A DNA stretch of 64,000 nucleotides. It comes from Cellulomonas soli (lineage in GTDB: Bacteria > Actinomycetota > Actinomycetes > Actinomycetales > Cellulomonadaceae). The notes beneath the pieces were generated by a model. That model was not told where the DNA came from. It did no database searches and saw nothing but the letters and a program-made list of their open reading frames with translations. The DNA lies in the NCBI RefSeq assembly GCF_013409305.1, contig NZ_JACBZJ010000001.1:3100001-3164000 (forward strand), read 5' to 3'. A program made the translations under genes and the position numbers. Of this stretch, positions 24,732-34,604 are shown one piece after another (the first letter of the stretch is position 1; the number at the start of each line of letters is the position of its first letter).

Positions 24732-26063
24732 GTGTCGTCACCCACGCCTGCGGGAGCGCCTGCGCCCGCCGCGCAGCCCGCATCCCTGCTCGTGGTCGGC
24801 CCGGTCGGCCCGGTCGTCCCGCCGGGTCCGCGCGCGCGTGCCGCGCTGCTCGCGCTCGCGCTCGGCGGCTTCGGCATCGGCACCACCGAGTTCGCGACCA
24901 TGGGTCTGCTGCCCGAGATCGCCGACGACCTGCACGTCTCCATCCCCGTCGCCGGGCACTCCATCACGGCGTACGCGCTGGGGGTCGTGGTCGGTGCGCC
25001 CGTCCTGGCGGCGATCGGTGCCCGGATGGACCGCCGCCGGCTGCTGCTCGTGCTCATGGCGGCGTTCACGGTCGGCAACGTGCTCTCGGCGTTCGCGCCC
25101 ACCGCCGAGCTGCTCGTGGTCGCGCGCTTCCTCGCGGGCCTGCCGCACGGTGCCTACTTCGGCGTCGGTGCGGTCATGGGCACCGCGGTCGTCGGGCCCG
25201 AACGACGCGGCCGGGCAGTCGCCTCGATGATGACGGGCCTGACCGTGGCCTGCGCCGTGGGGGTGCCCGCGACCGCGATCGCGGGGCACGCGGTGGGCTG
25301 GCGCTGGGCGTTCGTCGGCGTCGGGGTGCTCGGCGTGCTGACCTGGTTCGCGCTGCGTGCGTGGACCCCGTCGCTGCCCCCGCTGCCGGGTGCCACCGTG
25401 CGCAGCGAGCTGGCGGCCGTGCGCAACCGGACGCTGTGGATCGCGTTCGCGGCCGGCGCCGTCGGCTTCGGCGGCATGTTCTCGGTGTACTCCTACGTGA
25501 AGCCGCTGCTGACCGACGTCACCGGTCTGAGCGTGGGTGCCGTGCCGTTCGTCCTCGCGCTGTACGGCATCGGCATGACGGCCGGCACGCTGCTCGGCGG
25601 ACGGCTGGCCGACCGCACGGTGCTCGGCACGGTCATCGGCGCGATGGTCGCCTCGATCGTCGTGCTCGTGGCCATCGCGCTCGTCGGGCCGTACCCGGTG
25701 CCGGCCGTCGCCGCGTTCGTGCTGCTCGGCGTCGCCTCCCAGGTGCTCGGGCTCTCGTTGCAGACCCGGCTCATGGACGTCTCGCCGGCTGCCCCCTCGC
25801 TGGGGGCCGCGCTGTGCCACTCGGCACTCAACCTCGGCAACGCGGCGGGGGCGTTCTTCGGCGGCCTGGTGATCGCCGCGGGCCTCGGCTACCTGTCCTC
25901 GGCGTGGGTCGGGGCCGGGCTGACGGCCGTCGGGCTCGTCATCGTGCTGACGATCGGCCGCGGCGCACCCCCGGAGCCCTCGTCAGCCCCTGCGCCGTCG
26001 TCCGGGAACGCCGACCCGGTCGACCGGGGGACCGACGCGCTGGTCACCGCCACCCAGCCCTGA
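24732..26063 (+). CDS. MFS transporter, AraJ/CmlR-like drug or sugar efflux
   Basis: 443 residues with twelve predicted helices. ALALGGFGIGTTEFATMGLLPEIADDLHVSIPVAGHSITAYALGVVVGAPVLAA is the classic start of the DHA1 AraJ/CmlR/YdhP branch, and GARMDRRRLLL is the loop 2-3 motif. The C-terminal Pro/Ser-rich tail is variable. GAGGAG lies 8-9 nt before the GTG start. Members export arabinose-like sugars, chloramphenicol or purine compounds; the substrate here cannot be told. A 12-bp palindrome just upstream suggests local repression. Confidence 0.92.
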   Translation: MSSPTPAGAPAPAAQPASLLVVGPVGPVVPPGPRARAALLALALGGFGIGTTEFATMGLLPEIADDLHVSIPVAGHSITAYALGVVVGAPVLAAIGARMDRRRLLLVLMAAFTVGNVLSAFAPTAELLVVARFLAGLPHGAYFGVGAVMGTAVVGPERRGRAVASMMTGLTVACAVGVPATAIAGHAVGWRWAFVGVGVLGVLTWFALRAWTPSLPPLPGATVRSELAAVRNRTLWIAFAAGAVGFGGMFSVYSYVKPLLTDVTGLSVGAVPFVLALYGIGMTAGTLLGGRLADRTVLGTVIGAMVASIVVLVAIALVGPYPVPAVAAFVLLGVASQVLGLSLQTRLMDVSPAAPSLGAALCHSALNLGNAAGAFFGGLVIAAGLGYLSSAWVGAGLTAVGLVIVLTIGRGAPPEPSSAPAPSSGNADPVDRGTDALVTATQP

Positions 26064-26093
26064 GTCCCCGGTCCGCGCCGATAGACTCGCGGG

Positions 26094-29003
26094 GTGAGTG
26101 AGCAGGCCAGCCCCCCCGACGACGTCCGCTTCCGCTACACGGCCGCCCTGGCGACCGAGCTCGAGCTCAAGTGGCAGGACGAGTGGGAGAAGCGCGGCAC
26201 GTTCTTCGCCGCCAACCCCACGGGCGCCCTGACCGACGGTGAGGGTCGGAACGCGGACCCCGCGCAGCCCTCGTTCTTCGTCATGGACATGTTCCCGTAC
26301 CCCTCCGGCGCGGGCCTGCACATCGGCCACCCGCTGGGCTACATCGCCACCGACGTCGTCGGCCGGTTCCGCCGCATGCAGGGCGACAACGTGCTGCACG
26401 CGCTCGGCTTCGACGCGTTCGGCCTGCCCGCCGAGCAGTACGCCGTGCAGACGGGCCAGCACCCGCGCACGACGACCGAGGCGAACATCGCGATCATGCA
26501 GCGCCAGCTGCGGCGCCTGGGCCTGGGTCACGACCCGCGCCGGTCGTTCGCGACGATCGACCCCGAGTACGTGCGCTGGACGCAGTGGATCTTCCTGCAG
26601 ATCTTCGACTCCTGGTACGACGCCGACGCGGTGCGGGCCGACGGTGGCCGCGGCAAGGCCCGCCCGGTGACCGAGCTGGTCGCCGAGCTCGCCGCCGGCA
26701 CCCGCGCGGTGCCCGAGGGCATCGCCGGCGTCCCGGACGGCGCGACGTGGGCCGAGCTGGACGAGGTCGCCCGTCGCCGCGTCGTCGACTCCCGGCGCCT
26801 GGCCTACGTCTCGGAGACCCCGGTCAACTGGTGCCCCGGGCTGGGCACCGTGCTGGCCAACGAGGAGGTCACGGCCGACGGCCGGTCCGAGCGCGGCAAC
26901 TTCCCGGTGTTCCAGCGCAGCCTGCGGCAGTGGAACATGCGGATCACCGCCTACGCCGACCGCCTGGCCGACGACCTGGACCACATCGACTGGCCCGACA
27001 AGGTCAAGGCGATGCAGCGCAACTGGATCGGCCGCTCGCAGGGCGCCCGCGTGACGTTCCACGTCCAGGGCGGCTCGCAGGTCGAGGTCTTCACCACGCG
27101 CCCCGACACCCTCTTCGGCGCCACCTTCATGGTCGTCGCCCCCGAGCACCCGCTGCTCGACGAGGTCCCGACCGCCTGGCCGGACGGCACCAAGGACGTG
27201 TGGACCGGCGGGCACGAGACCCCGGCCGACGCCGTCGCCTCCTACCGCGCCGAGTCGGCCGCGAAGACCGCCGTCGAGCGACAGGCCGACGCCGGCCGCA
27301 AGACGGGCGTCTTCACCGGCCACCTGGCGGCGAACCCCGTCAACGGCGAGCTCATCCCGGTCTTCACCGCCGACTACGTGCTCATGGGCTACGGCACGGG
27401 CGCCATCATGGCGGTGCCCGGCGGCGACGAGCGCGACTACGCGTTCGCCGAGGCCTTCGACCTGCCCGTGGTCTACACGGTCGACGCACCCGAGGGAACG
27501 CCCGACGGCCCGCGCACCGGCGACGGCGCGATCATCGGCTCGTCCAACGACGAGATCTCGCTGGACGGACTCGACGTCCCGACCGCCAAGGCCGCGATCA
27601 TCGCGTGGCTCGCGGAGCACGGCATCGGCGAGGGCACCATCACCTACCGCCTGCGCGACTGGCTGTTCAGCCGCCAGCGCTACTGGGGCGAGCCCTTCCC
27701 GATCGTCTACGACGAGAACGACCTGCCGATCGCGCTGCCGTCCGACGCGCTGCCGGTCAACCTGCCCGACGTCCCGGACTACGCGCCGCGCACGTTCGAC
27801 CCGCAGGACTCGCAGTCCTCGCCCGAGCCGCCGCTGGGCCGCAACGACGACTGGGTGCACGTCACCCTGGACCTCGGCGACGGGCCCAAGACGTACCGCC
27901 GCGACACCAACACGATGCCCAACTGGGCCGGCTCGTGCTGGTACTACCTGCGCTACCTGGACCCGGCGTCCGACGTCCGGCTCGTCGACCCCGCGCTCGA
28001 GGCCTACTGGATGGGTCCGGGCCACGGTGCGCAGGCGGACGGCTCCGTCGGAGGCGTCGACCTGTACGTCGGAGGCGTCGAGCACGCCGTGCTGCACCTG
28101 CTGTACGCGCGGTTCTGGCACAAGGCGCTGTTCGACCTGGGTCACGTCAGCAGCGGCGAGCCGTTCCACAAGCTGTTCAACCAGGGCTACATCCAGGCGT
28201 ACGCGTACACCGACGCGCGCGGCGTGCACGTCCCGGCGGCCGAGGTCGTCGAGGACGAGGCGTCGTCGACGGGCTTCACCTGGCAGGGCGAACCCGTCAA
28301 CCGTGAGTACGGGAAGATGGGCAAGTCGCTGAAGAACATGGTGACGCCCGACGAGATGTACGCCGAGTACGGGGCCGACACGCTGCGCGTGTACGAGATG
28401 TCGATGGGCCCGCTGGACCTGTCCCGCCCGTGGGAGACCCGGGCTGTCGTCGGTGCCCAGCGCTTCCTGCAGCGGCTGTGGCGCAACGTCGTCGACGAGG
28501 CGACGGGTGCGCTCGTGATCAGCGAGGACGCGCCGGACACCGCGACCCTCCGGGTGCTGCACCGGACGATCACGGACGTCACCGAGGACATGGCCGCGAT
28601 GCGGATCAACACCGCCGTCGCCAAGCTCATCGTGCTCAACAACCACCTGACGACGCTGCCCGCCGCCCCGCGCGCGGCCGTCGAGGCGCTCGTGCTGATG
28701 ACCGCACCGGTCGCCCCGCACGTCGCCGAGGAGCTGTGGGAGCGCCTGGGTCACCCGGCCTCGCTCGCGCACGCGACGTTCCCCGTGGCCGACCCGGCGT
28801 ACCTCGTCGAGGACACCGTCACGTGCGTGCTGCAGGTGCAGGGCAAGGTGCGCGGTCGTGTCGAGGTGGCCGCCGACGTCTCCGACGACGAGCTGCGGGC
28901 GCTCGCGCTGGCCGACCCGGGCGTGCTGCGCGCCATGGACGGACGTGACGTGCGGACCGTGATCATCCGGGCGCCGCGGCTCGTCAACGTGGTGCCGGCC
29001 TGA
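26094..29003 (+). CDS. leuS: Leucyl-tRNA synthetase
   Basis: 969 residues. The class I signature HIGHPLGY lies near residue 76 within [26 protein letters not shown] and the second signature KMGKSLKN near residue 740. The CP1 editing domain is present ([22 protein letters not shown] and [20 protein letters not shown] with its conserved editing Asp). It attaches leucine to tRNA-Leu in the cytoplasm. TAGACT (26082-26087) sits 6 nt before the GTG, so the message is probably leaderless, and the 30-bp upstream gap excludes a T-box. A single copy is expected, as it is an essential gene. Confidence 0.98.
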   Translation: MSEQASPPDDVRFRYTAALATELELKWQDEWEKRGTFFAANPTGALTDGEGRNADPAQPSFFVMDMFPYPSGAGLHIGHPLGYIATDVVGRFRRMQGDNVLHALGFDAFGLPAEQYAVQTGQHPRTTTEANIAIMQRQLRRLGLGHDPRRSFATIDPEYVRWTQWIFLQIFDSWYDADAVRADGGRGKARPVTELVAELAAGTRAVPEGIAGVPDGATWAELDEVARRRVVDSRRLAYVSETPVNWCPGLGTVLANEEVTADGRSERGNFPVFQRSLRQWNMRITAYADRLADDLDHIDWPDKVKAMQRNWIGRSQGARVTFHVQGGSQVEVFTTRPDTLFGATFMVVAPEHPLLDEVPTAWPDGTKDVWTGGHETPADAVASYRAESAAKTAVERQADAGRKTGVFTGHLAANPVNGELIPVFTADYVLMGYGTGAIMAVPGGDERDYAFAEAFDLPVVYTVDAPEGTPDGPRTGDGAIIGSSNDEISLDGLDVPTAKAAIIAWLAEHGIGEGTITYRLRDWLFSRQRYWGEPFPIVYDENDLPIALPSDALPVNLPDVPDYAPRTFDPQDSQSSPEPPLGRNDDWVHVTLDLGDGPKTYRRDTNTMPNWAGSCWYYLRYLDPASDVRLVDPALEAYWMGPGHGAQADGSVGGVDLYVGGVEHAVLHLLYARFWHKALFDLGHVSSGEPFHKLFNQGYIQAYAYTDARGVHVPAAEVVEDEASSTGFTWQGEPVNREYGKMGKSLKNMVTPDEMYAEYGADTLRVYEMSMGPLDLSRPWETRAVVGAQRFLQRLWRNVVDEATGALVISEDAPDTATLRVLHRTITDVTEDMAAMRINTAVAKLIVLNNHLTTLPAAPRAAVEALVLMTAPVAPHVAEELWERLGHPASLAHATFPVADPAYLVEDTVTCVLQVQGKVRGRVEVAADVSDDELRALALADPGVLRAMDGRDVRTVIIRAPRLVNVVPA

Positions 29004-29029
29004 GCGGCACGCGGCGCCCCGGCCCCGGG

Positions 29030-29992
29030 GTGCGTGGTCGAACGGCGATCAGCCGTTCGGTCCGGGCTGCGCGCCCGACGGTCGCGGTCGTCACCGACTC
29101 GACAGCCTCCTTGCCGCCGGGTGCGGCCGAGGACGCCGGCGTCCTCCTCGTCCCGCTGGACGTGGTGATCGACGGCGAGCGGTTCGTCGAGGGGGTCGAC
29201 CTGGACCGGGTCGCGCTGCTCGAGGGGCTCGCGCGCGGGGCGCGGGTGAGCACGTCGCAGCCGCCGCCGGCAGCGTTCGCCGACGCCTACGCGCGCGCCG
29301 CGGCCCAGGGGGCGCGGGAGATCGTGTCGGTGCACCTGTCCGGGGACCTGTCCGGGACGGTCCGCGCCGCCCAGCTCGCCGCGGCCGCGGCGCCCGTCCC
29401 GGTGCACGTCGTGGACTCGCGCACCGTCGGCATGGCTCTGGGGTTCGCCGTGCTCGCGGCCGCCAGGCTCGCGCGCGGCGAGACGGAGACGACGGCCGAC
29501 GCCGACCACCGACGGTGGTGGGAGGCACCGTGGGCGCGCGGTCAGGTCGCCCTGCCCGACGGCCTCGCGGTCGCGACCGCCGCCCGCGCCGTGGGCGCCG
29601 GCTCGTCCGCCTGGTTCCTCGTCGACTCCCTCGACCACCTGCGTCGCGGCGGGCGGCTCAGCGCACCCGCGGCAGCGCTGGGCGCGGTGCTCGGGTTGCG
29701 ACCGATCCTCGGGCTGCGTGACGGCCGGGTGGGTGTCGCGGAGAAGGTGCGCACGCGACGGGCCGCCCGGGAACGCCTCGAGGCGCTCGCGGTGTCCGAC
29801 GTGCTCGGTCGAGCGTCGGCGCGGGTCGCGGTGCACCATCTCGGCCAGCCCGAGCTGGCCGCGCAGGTCGCGGAACGGCTGACGTCGGAGCTCGGCCCGC
29901 GGGTGCGCGAGGTCGTCGTGTGCGAGGCGGGCGCCGTCCTCGCGGCGCACGTCGGCCCCGGCCTGCTGGCCGTTCTCGTCACGGACGCCTGA
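29030..29992 (+). CDS. DegV family protein (fatty-acid binding)
   Basis: 320 residues. The DegV family conserved stretches are VAVVTDSTASLPPG, VPLDVVIDGERFVEGVDL, RVSTSQPPPAAFADAY, VSVHLSGDLSGTVRAAQLAA, VHVVDSRTVGMALGFAVLAAA and a C-terminal half with SSAWFLVDSLDHLRRGGRLSAPAAALGAVLGLRPIL. DegV proteins bind fatty acids as FakB subunits for the kinase FakA, which then makes acyl-phosphate. About 15 extra residues (TETTADADHRRWWEAPWARGQVA) are inserted in the middle. It follows leuS and precedes comEA, a common actinobacterial order. The GTG start is the first in frame. Confidence 0.93.
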   Translation: MRGRTAISRSVRAARPTVAVVTDSTASLPPGAAEDAGVLLVPLDVVIDGERFVEGVDLDRVALLEGLARGARVSTSQPPPAAFADAYARAAAQGAREIVSVHLSGDLSGTVRAAQLAAAAAPVPVHVVDSRTVGMALGFAVLAAARLARGETETTADADHRRWWEAPWARGQVALPDGLAVATAARAVGAGSSAWFLVDSLDHLRRGGRLSAPAAALGAVLGLRPILGLRDGRVGVAEKVRTRRAARERLEALAVSDVLGRASARVAVHHLGQPELAAQVAERLTSELGPRVREVVVCEAGAVLAAHVGPGLLAVLVTDA

Positions 29993-30097
29993 GGCGCATC
30001 CGCCCGAGCCGACCACAGCCCGCCGTGGATGCCCGGCGACTGCCCTCGCTCGACGCGCACGCGGTCCGTGCGGGCGCCCGCACCTAGCGTCGGCGCC

Positions 30098-31078
30098 GTG
30101 CCCGAGACGGACGACCGAACCCACGACCGCCCGCACGCTCGGCTGCACGCGCTCGCCATCGGCGCGCGTGCCCTGACCTCCGACCTCACGGCCGAGCCGC
30201 TCGGGGCTGCCGTGGCGCAGCCGCCCCCAGGCGCGACGGGCACGACGCCAGGCACGGCACCGGGCACGGCACAGGGCACGACATCGGGCACGACATCGGG
30301 CGCGGTCCCAGGTCCGGTGCGGAGGGTCGGCGGGGCTCCCGCCGCGCCGTCGGCGGCACCCCGCCTGTCCGCCCAGGCGCTCGCGCTGGCCGCCGTGGAC
30401 TACCGCGAGGCCTACGGGGACCCCGTCGTGCGCGCGGCCGCCGTCCCCGCGCGACGGATCCGGTGGACGGTGCCGTGGCGGCTCGCAGGCGCTGCCGGCA
30501 CGGTCGTGCTGCTGGTGGCCGGTGCTGTCGCGCTGCGAGCGGTGGCCGTGCACCCGGGCGAGCCGGTCTCGCTGCCCGAGCCTGCTCCGAGCGTGGCGGT
30601 GTCGGGGTCACCCACGTCCTCGGTGCCGGTCGGTGACGGCTCCCCTGCGGATGCCGCGCTCGTCGTGCACGTCGTGGGACAGGTGGCCGCTCCGGGCATC
30701 GCCCGGCTGCCTGCGGGATCGCGGGTCGTCGACGCCGTCACGGCCGCGGGTGGCGCGTTGCCGGAGGCCGATCTCGCGGCGCTCAACATGGCACGCCTCC
30801 TGGTGGACGGCGAGCAGATCGTGGTCCCTGCTCTGGGCGACCAGGTGAGCGGCGGCGTAGCGGGGGCGGGCGCGCAGGCTCCCGGCGACGGCCGGGTCGA
30901 CCTCAACACCGCCGACGTGGCGGCGCTCGACGCGCTGCCCGGCATCGGACCTGTGCTGGCCCAACGCATCGTGGACCACCGTGCGACCCAGCCGTTCGCG
31001 AGCGTCGACGACCTCGACGACGTCTCCGGGATCGGTCCGGCCCTGCTCGCCGACCTGCGCGACCTGGTCAGGGTCTGA
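30098..31078 (+). CDS. comEA: ComEA family DNA-binding protein
   Basis: 326 residues from GTG 30098 (TAGCGT 7 nt upstream). A long cytoplasmic N terminus with Gly-Thr-rich GTTPGTAPGTAQGTTSGTTSG repeats leads to one helix (LAGAAGTVVLLVAGAVALRAV, about residue 135-155), an SLBB domain (VVHVVGQVAAPGIARLPAGSRVVDAVTAAGG) and a C-terminal helix-hairpin-helix pair (VDLNTADVAALDALPGIGPVLAQRIVDHR, ASVDDLDDVSGIGPALLADL). ComEA binds incoming double-stranded DNA at the membrane during transformation. It overlaps nearly with comEC (2-bp gap). Natural competence has not been shown for most actinobacteria carrying it. Confidence 0.93.
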   Translation: MPETDDRTHDRPHARLHALAIGARALTSDLTAEPLGAAVAQPPPGATGTTPGTAPGTAQGTTSGTTSGAVPGPVRRVGGAPAAPSAAPRLSAQALALAAVDYREAYGDPVVRAAAVPARRIRWTVPWRLAGAAGTVVLLVAGAVALRAVAVHPGEPVSLPEPAPSVAVSGSPTSSVPVGDGSPADAALVVHVVGQVAAPGIARLPAGSRVVDAVTAAGGALPEADLAALNMARLLVDGEQIVVPALGDQVSGGVAGAGAQAPGDGRVDLNTADVAALDALPGIGPVLAQRIVDHRATQPFASVDDLDDVSGIGPALLADLRDLVRV

Positions 31079-31080
31079 GC

Positions 31081-32577
31081 GTGCCCGACACCCTCGACCT
31101 GCGGGTCGTCCCACCCGCGGTGGGGGCGTGGGTCGCCGCGCTCGTCGTCGTGCGGCTGTCGGCCTCATGGTCGGCCGGGTGGGGAGCGGCGGCCCTCCTG
31201 GTCGCGCTCGTCGCGTGCCTGGACGCGGCCCGGTCGGGCGCCGGGCGTCGCCGGACGGTCGGTCGCGGGCGCCCTCGGCGGTGGTCGGGCGCCGCGGTGC
31301 TCGTGCTCATGGTCGTCGGCGCGGTGCTGCTCGCGGGCTCCGCCCAGGTGGCCGCCCGGTCCGCCGGGCCGCTGCTCTCGCTGGCCGCCGCGGGGGGTCG
31401 TGTCGACCTGACCGGGGTCGTGACCGGCGAGGCCCGCCCCCTCGCCACGACCTGGGGCGAGCCGCGCGTCCGGCTCGTGGTCACGGTCGACACGGTGAGC
31501 GTCGACGGCGTGCGGACGCACGCCCACGCACCCGTGCTGGTCCTCGCCCCCGCGGACGTGCCGCTGCCGTTCGGTGCCCGGGTCGCGTTCGGCGGCCGGG
31601 CGGGCCAGACGCGGCCGGGCAGCCGTGAGATCGCGGTGATCTCCGTCCTCGGCACGCCCCGGGTGCTCAAGGAGCCCTCGCCCTGGCGGGCGGCGGCCGG
31701 TGGTGTGCGCGCCAGCGTGGATGCCCTCGCCTCGGCGCTCCCCGGGGACGCCGGCGCCCTGCTGCCGGGCGTCACGGTGGGCGACACCTCGGCCGTGCCT
31801 GACGAGCTCACGCAGGCGATGCGTGACGCCGGGCTGACGCACCTGACGGCCGTGTCCGGCGCCCACTTCACCCTGGTCGCGGGTCTGGTCCTGGGGCTGG
31901 CGGGCCTGGTCCGGCTGCCCCGAGCGCTGCGCGTCCTCGCGGCGCTGGCCACCGGGGTCGGGCTGGTGCTGCTCGTGCACCCGACCCCGAGCGTCCTGCG
32001 GGCCGCGGCGATGGGCTCCGTCGCCCTGCTGGGGATGCTCGTGGGTCGTCCCGCCCGGGCGCCGGCTGCGCTCGCGACGACGGTCGTGGTGCTGCTCGTC
32101 GTCGACCCGTGGCTCGCCTCCGAGCTCGGGTTCGTGCTGTCCGTGCTGGCCACGGCGGGTCTGGTGCTCCTGGGGCCGGTCCTGGTCGAGCGCTGGAGCG
32201 GTGCGCTGGGACGACCGGTCGCCGTCGCCCTGGCCGCGCCCGTGGCGGCTCAGCTCGTGTGTGCGCCGGCCGTTCTCGTGGTGCAGCCCTCCGTGTCGCT
32301 CGTGGCGGTCCCGGCGAACCTCGTGGTCGCGCCCGCGGTGGCGCCCGCGACGGTGCTCGGCCTCCTCGCGGCCCTCGTCGACCCGTGGTGGCCGGCCGGG
32401 GGCGTCCTGCTGTCGCGGTTGGCGGGAGCGGCCTGCTGGTGGATCGGCGCGGTCGCGCGCTGGGCGGCCGATGCGCCGGGAGCTCGCGTGCCATGGCTGG
32501 CAGGGCCGGTCGGGGTGCTCCTGCTCGTCACGGCGACCGTCGCCGGCACACGGCTGCTGCTCCGTCCCGGCAGATGA
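31081..32577 (+). CDS. comEC: ComEC/Rec2 family competence membrane protein, lacking the metallo-beta-lactamase domain
   Basis: 498 residues. Predicted helices at the N terminus flank a DUF4131-type OB region (VDLTGVVTGEARPLATTWGEPRVRL), followed by the competence domain with LTAVSGAHFTLVAGLVLGLAGLVRL near residue 257, and several more helices. The protein ends at the last helix (VLLLVTATVAGTRLLLRPGR). Full-length ComEC proteins are usually 700-800 residues and end in a metallo-beta-lactamase-like nuclease domain; that domain is missing here and does not follow in another frame. The channel that carries single-stranded DNA may work with a separate nuclease, or function may be lost. It is in an operon with comEA. 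Confidence 0.9.
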   Translation: MPDTLDLRVVPPAVGAWVAALVVVRLSASWSAGWGAAALLVALVACLDAARSGAGRRRTVGRGRPRRWSGAAVLVLMVVGAVLLAGSAQVAARSAGPLLSLAAAGGRVDLTGVVTGEARPLATTWGEPRVRLVVTVDTVSVDGVRTHAHAPVLVLAPADVPLPFGARVAFGGRAGQTRPGSREIAVISVLGTPRVLKEPSPWRAAAGGVRASVDALASALPGDAGALLPGVTVGDTSAVPDELTQAMRDAGLTHLTAVSGAHFTLVAGLVLGLAGLVRLPRALRVLAALATGVGLVLLVHPTPSVLRAAAMGSVALLGMLVGRPARAPAALATTVVVLLVVDPWLASELGFVLSVLATAGLVLLGPVLVERWSGALGRPVAVALAAPVAAQLVCAPAVLVVQPSVSLVAVPANLVVAPAVAPATVLGLLAALVDPWWPAGGVLLSRLAGAACWWIGAVARWAADAPGARVPWLAGPVGVLLLVTATVAGTRLLLRPGR

Positions 32578-32670
32578 GGCCGGCTCGGCGGGGCGAGCGG
32601 GGCCCGTGAGCATGGGCGCCGGGTCTGCGGGCGGCATCGGGGTGTGGTCGGGGCGTGGCAGGCTGTGCGG

Positions 32671-33696
32671 GTGCCTCCCGCCCAGCGCCGTTCACCGAGC
32701 CGAGGTTCGCGCGGCTCGTCCGCACCCGGCCTGGCGTGGACGGATGCCGTGCCCGCCCCGGTCGTGCTGGTGAGCGGCACGGAGGACCTCCTCGCGGAGC
32801 GCGCGGTGGACCGCGTCGTCACGCTGAGCCGCGAGCAGGACCCGCAGATCGAGGTCGTCCGCCTGGATGCTGCCGACTACGCCGCCGGGATGCTCGGCGT
32901 CTCGACGAGCCCGTCCCTGTTCGCCGAGGACAAGGTCGTCGTGGTCACGGGCCTCGAGCGCGCCCCTGACGAGCTGCTGTCGGACGTCCTGGCGTACCTG
33001 CCGGCCCCCGCGCCCGGCGTGGTGCTCGTCCTGCGGCACGGTGGCGGGCAGCGCGGCAAGAAGCTGCTCGACACGCTGCGCGCGCAGGCGGTCCCGACCG
33101 TCGCCTGCGACGCGGTGAAGTCCGATGCGGACAAGGCCTCGTTCGTCACCGCCGAGCTGCGTCGTGCGGGCCGGCGGCCCGACGGGCAGGCGGTGAGGGC
33201 CCTGGTGGACGCGGTCGGCAGCGACCTGCGTGAGCTCGCGGCGGCGTGCGCGCAGCTGGCGGCCGACACCACGGGAGTGATCGGTCCCGAGGTGGTGGAG
33301 CGCTACTACGGCGGGCGGATCGAGGCGACGGGCTTCCGCGTCGCCGACGCCGCCGTGGCGGGTGACGCGGGTCAGGCCGTCTCCCTGCTGCGGCACGCGT
33401 TGGCGACCGGCGTCGATCCGGTGCCCGTCGTGGCGGCGCTGGCCGCGAAGCTGCGCACGATCGCGAAGGTGGCAGCCGTGCGCAGCAGGGGGAGCGCGGC
33501 CGTTCGCGAGCTCGGGCTCGCGCCGTGGCAGGTGGACAGGGCGATGGCCGACCTGCGACGTTGGACGCCCGAGGGCCTCGCGACGGCGATCGGTGCCGTC
33601 GCCCAGGCGGATGCCGAGGTCAAGGGCGAGGGTCGCGATCCGCGCTTCGCGGTGGAACGTGCGGTCCTGCGTGTGGCGGCTGCGTCGGGTCGATGA
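32671..33696 (+). CDS. holA: DNA polymerase III subunit delta
   Basis: 341 residues from GTG 32671; the true start may be 60-80 bp further in. The clamp-loader delta pattern is present: PVVLVSGTEDLLAERAVDRVV, DAADYAAGMLGVSTSPSLFAEDKVVVVTGLE, GVVLVLRHGGGQRGKKLLDTLR, FVTAELRRAGRRPDGQAVRALVDAVGSDLRELAAACAQL, and a C-terminal LRTIAKVAAVRSRGSAAVRELGLAPWQVDRA. It opens the beta sliding clamp on DNA as part of the replicase. Normally rpsT follows directly; here 2.8 kb of accessory genes are inserted. Confidence 0.93.
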   Translation: MPPAQRRSPSRGSRGSSAPGLAWTDAVPAPVVLVSGTEDLLAERAVDRVVTLSREQDPQIEVVRLDAADYAAGMLGVSTSPSLFAEDKVVVVTGLERAPDELLSDVLAYLPAPAPGVVLVLRHGGGQRGKKLLDTLRAQAVPTVACDAVKSDADKASFVTAELRRAGRRPDGQAVRALVDAVGSDLRELAAACAQLAADTTGVIGPEVVERYYGGRIEATGFRVADAAVAGDAGQAVSLLRHALATGVDPVPVVAALAAKLRTIAKVAAVRSRGSAAVRELGLAPWQVDRAMADLRRWTPEGLATAIGAVAQADAEVKGEGRDPRFAVERAVLRVAAASGR

Positions 33697-33796
33697 GCAA
33701 GACGCACCCGCACGGGTGACACCTGATCGGAGCAACGCTCTGTGACTCGCCCGCGAGGGCCTCGTGCGGGTCGGGCGGGCGCCTCGATCGGCGCCG

Positions 33797-34528
33797 TCAG
33801 CTCCCTGAGCTCAGCTGCCGTGCGCCGGTGCGGTCGAGCACGCCGGCGCGCTCGAGCAGGTTGCCCTGGAAGAGCGTGAACCCGAGCGCGCGCGCCTGGT
33901 GGAGCATCTGCGGGGTCTCGACGTACTCCGCGACGAGCATGGCGCCGTAGGCGCGGGCGACGTCGACCACCGGTCGGCCTTCGACGTCGAGGTCGCGGAC
34001 GTCGATCTTCACGAAGTCGGCGTGCGGCAGCAGGCGCCGCTGCGCGGCGCTCCCGTAGAAGCCGGGGAGGGCGATCCGGAAGCCGGCCGCACGCAGTCGG
34101 CGGATCCCGGCGATGAGCTGGGGGTCGACGAGCTCGGTGTCCGTGATCTCGATGACCAGCCGGTCGGGGCGGTGCGGGATGGTGAGCTCGCCCACGAGGT
34201 AGGCCCGCGGGCACCGCACGAAGAGCAGTCGTCCGTGGGCGACGGTCTCGAGGTCGGAGCGTCCGAACGTGGCACCGAGGACGTGCGCGGTGGCGCGCTC
34301 GTGCTGGCGCGGGCCCCAGGTCGACGACTCGCACGCGCGGTCGCCGGAGCGGAACGAGAGCTGGTAGGCGAACGGGCGTCCGTGCGTCGAGAAGATGCCC
34401 TGCCGGGCTACGAGGACCGGCTGGCGGGAGAGGTGCTCGGCGAACTCCTGGCGCAGTCGGGCCGGGATGGCCTCGTCGACCGCTGCGGCGAGCTGTGCGA
34501 ACCGGGCGTCCGCGTCCTCGGGTGTCAT
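33797..34528 (-). CDS. EAL-domain protein, probably catalytically inactive
   Basis: 243 residues from ATG 34528. The fold is recognisable as an EAL c-di-GMP phosphodiesterase of the YuxH/EAL-HDOD branch: VLVARQGIFSTHGRPFAYQLSFR, LLFVRCPRAYLVGE, LVIEITDTELVDPQLIAGIRRLRAAGFRIALPGFYGSA, ADFVKIDVRDLD, MLVAEYVETPQMLHQARALGFTLFQGNLLERAG. The E of the E-x-L signature is replaced by Q (YQLS), and the D of the D-F-G/D-D-Y motif is also changed (PGFYG), so cyclic-di-GMP hydrolysis is unlikely; it may bind the nucleotide or a partner. No HDOD domain follows. An 8+7+8 palindrome covers its start codon, and another inverted repeat lies 77-96 bp upstream. Confidence 0.82.
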   Translation of the reverse strand: MTPEDADARFAQLAAAVDEAIPARLRQEFAEHLSRQPVLVARQGIFSTHGRPFAYQLSFRSGDRACESSTWGPRQHERATAHVLGATFGRSDLETVAHGRLLFVRCPRAYLVGELTIPHRPDRLVIEITDTELVDPQLIAGIRRLRAAGFRIALPGFYGSAAQRRLLPHADFVKIDVRDLDVEGRPVVDVARAYGAMLVAEYVETPQMLHQARALGFTLFQGNLLERAGVLDRTGARQLSSGS

Positions 34529-34543
34529 GAGCACTATGACACC
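34521..34543. promoter_or_regulatory. Perfect 8+7+8 inverted repeat over the EAL gene start
   Basis: GGTGTCAT-GAGCACT-ATGACACC is a perfect palindrome that includes the start codon complement (34526-34528). It could be a repressor site acting on a leaderless transcript, or an RNA hairpin sequestering the start. Confidence 0.6.
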
Positions 34544-34604
34544 ACACCTTCGCAGTTGTGATACCCCCGCGACCGGGTGGAATTTCTGAGACGCGCCGGG
34601 GACA

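Noticed and set aside
26064..26093. A T-box leader in front of leuS
   Set aside because: The gap is 30 bp and the -10 lies 6 nt before the start, so there is no room for a leader RNA.
25983..28772. A 929-codon minus-strand frame opposite leuS
   Set aside because: Antisense shadow of a conserved essential gene; no ribosome binding site or recognisable motif.
30237..30300. Repeat of ACGGGCACGAC-type units as a mobile or CRISPR-like element
   Set aside because: It is in frame inside comEA and encodes a Gly-Thr-rich linker; units are short and imperfect, without spacers.
33706..33780. Short GC-rich inverted repeats after holA as a terminator
   Set aside because: Stems are short or have two-base loops; not convincing compared with the other hairpins in the window.
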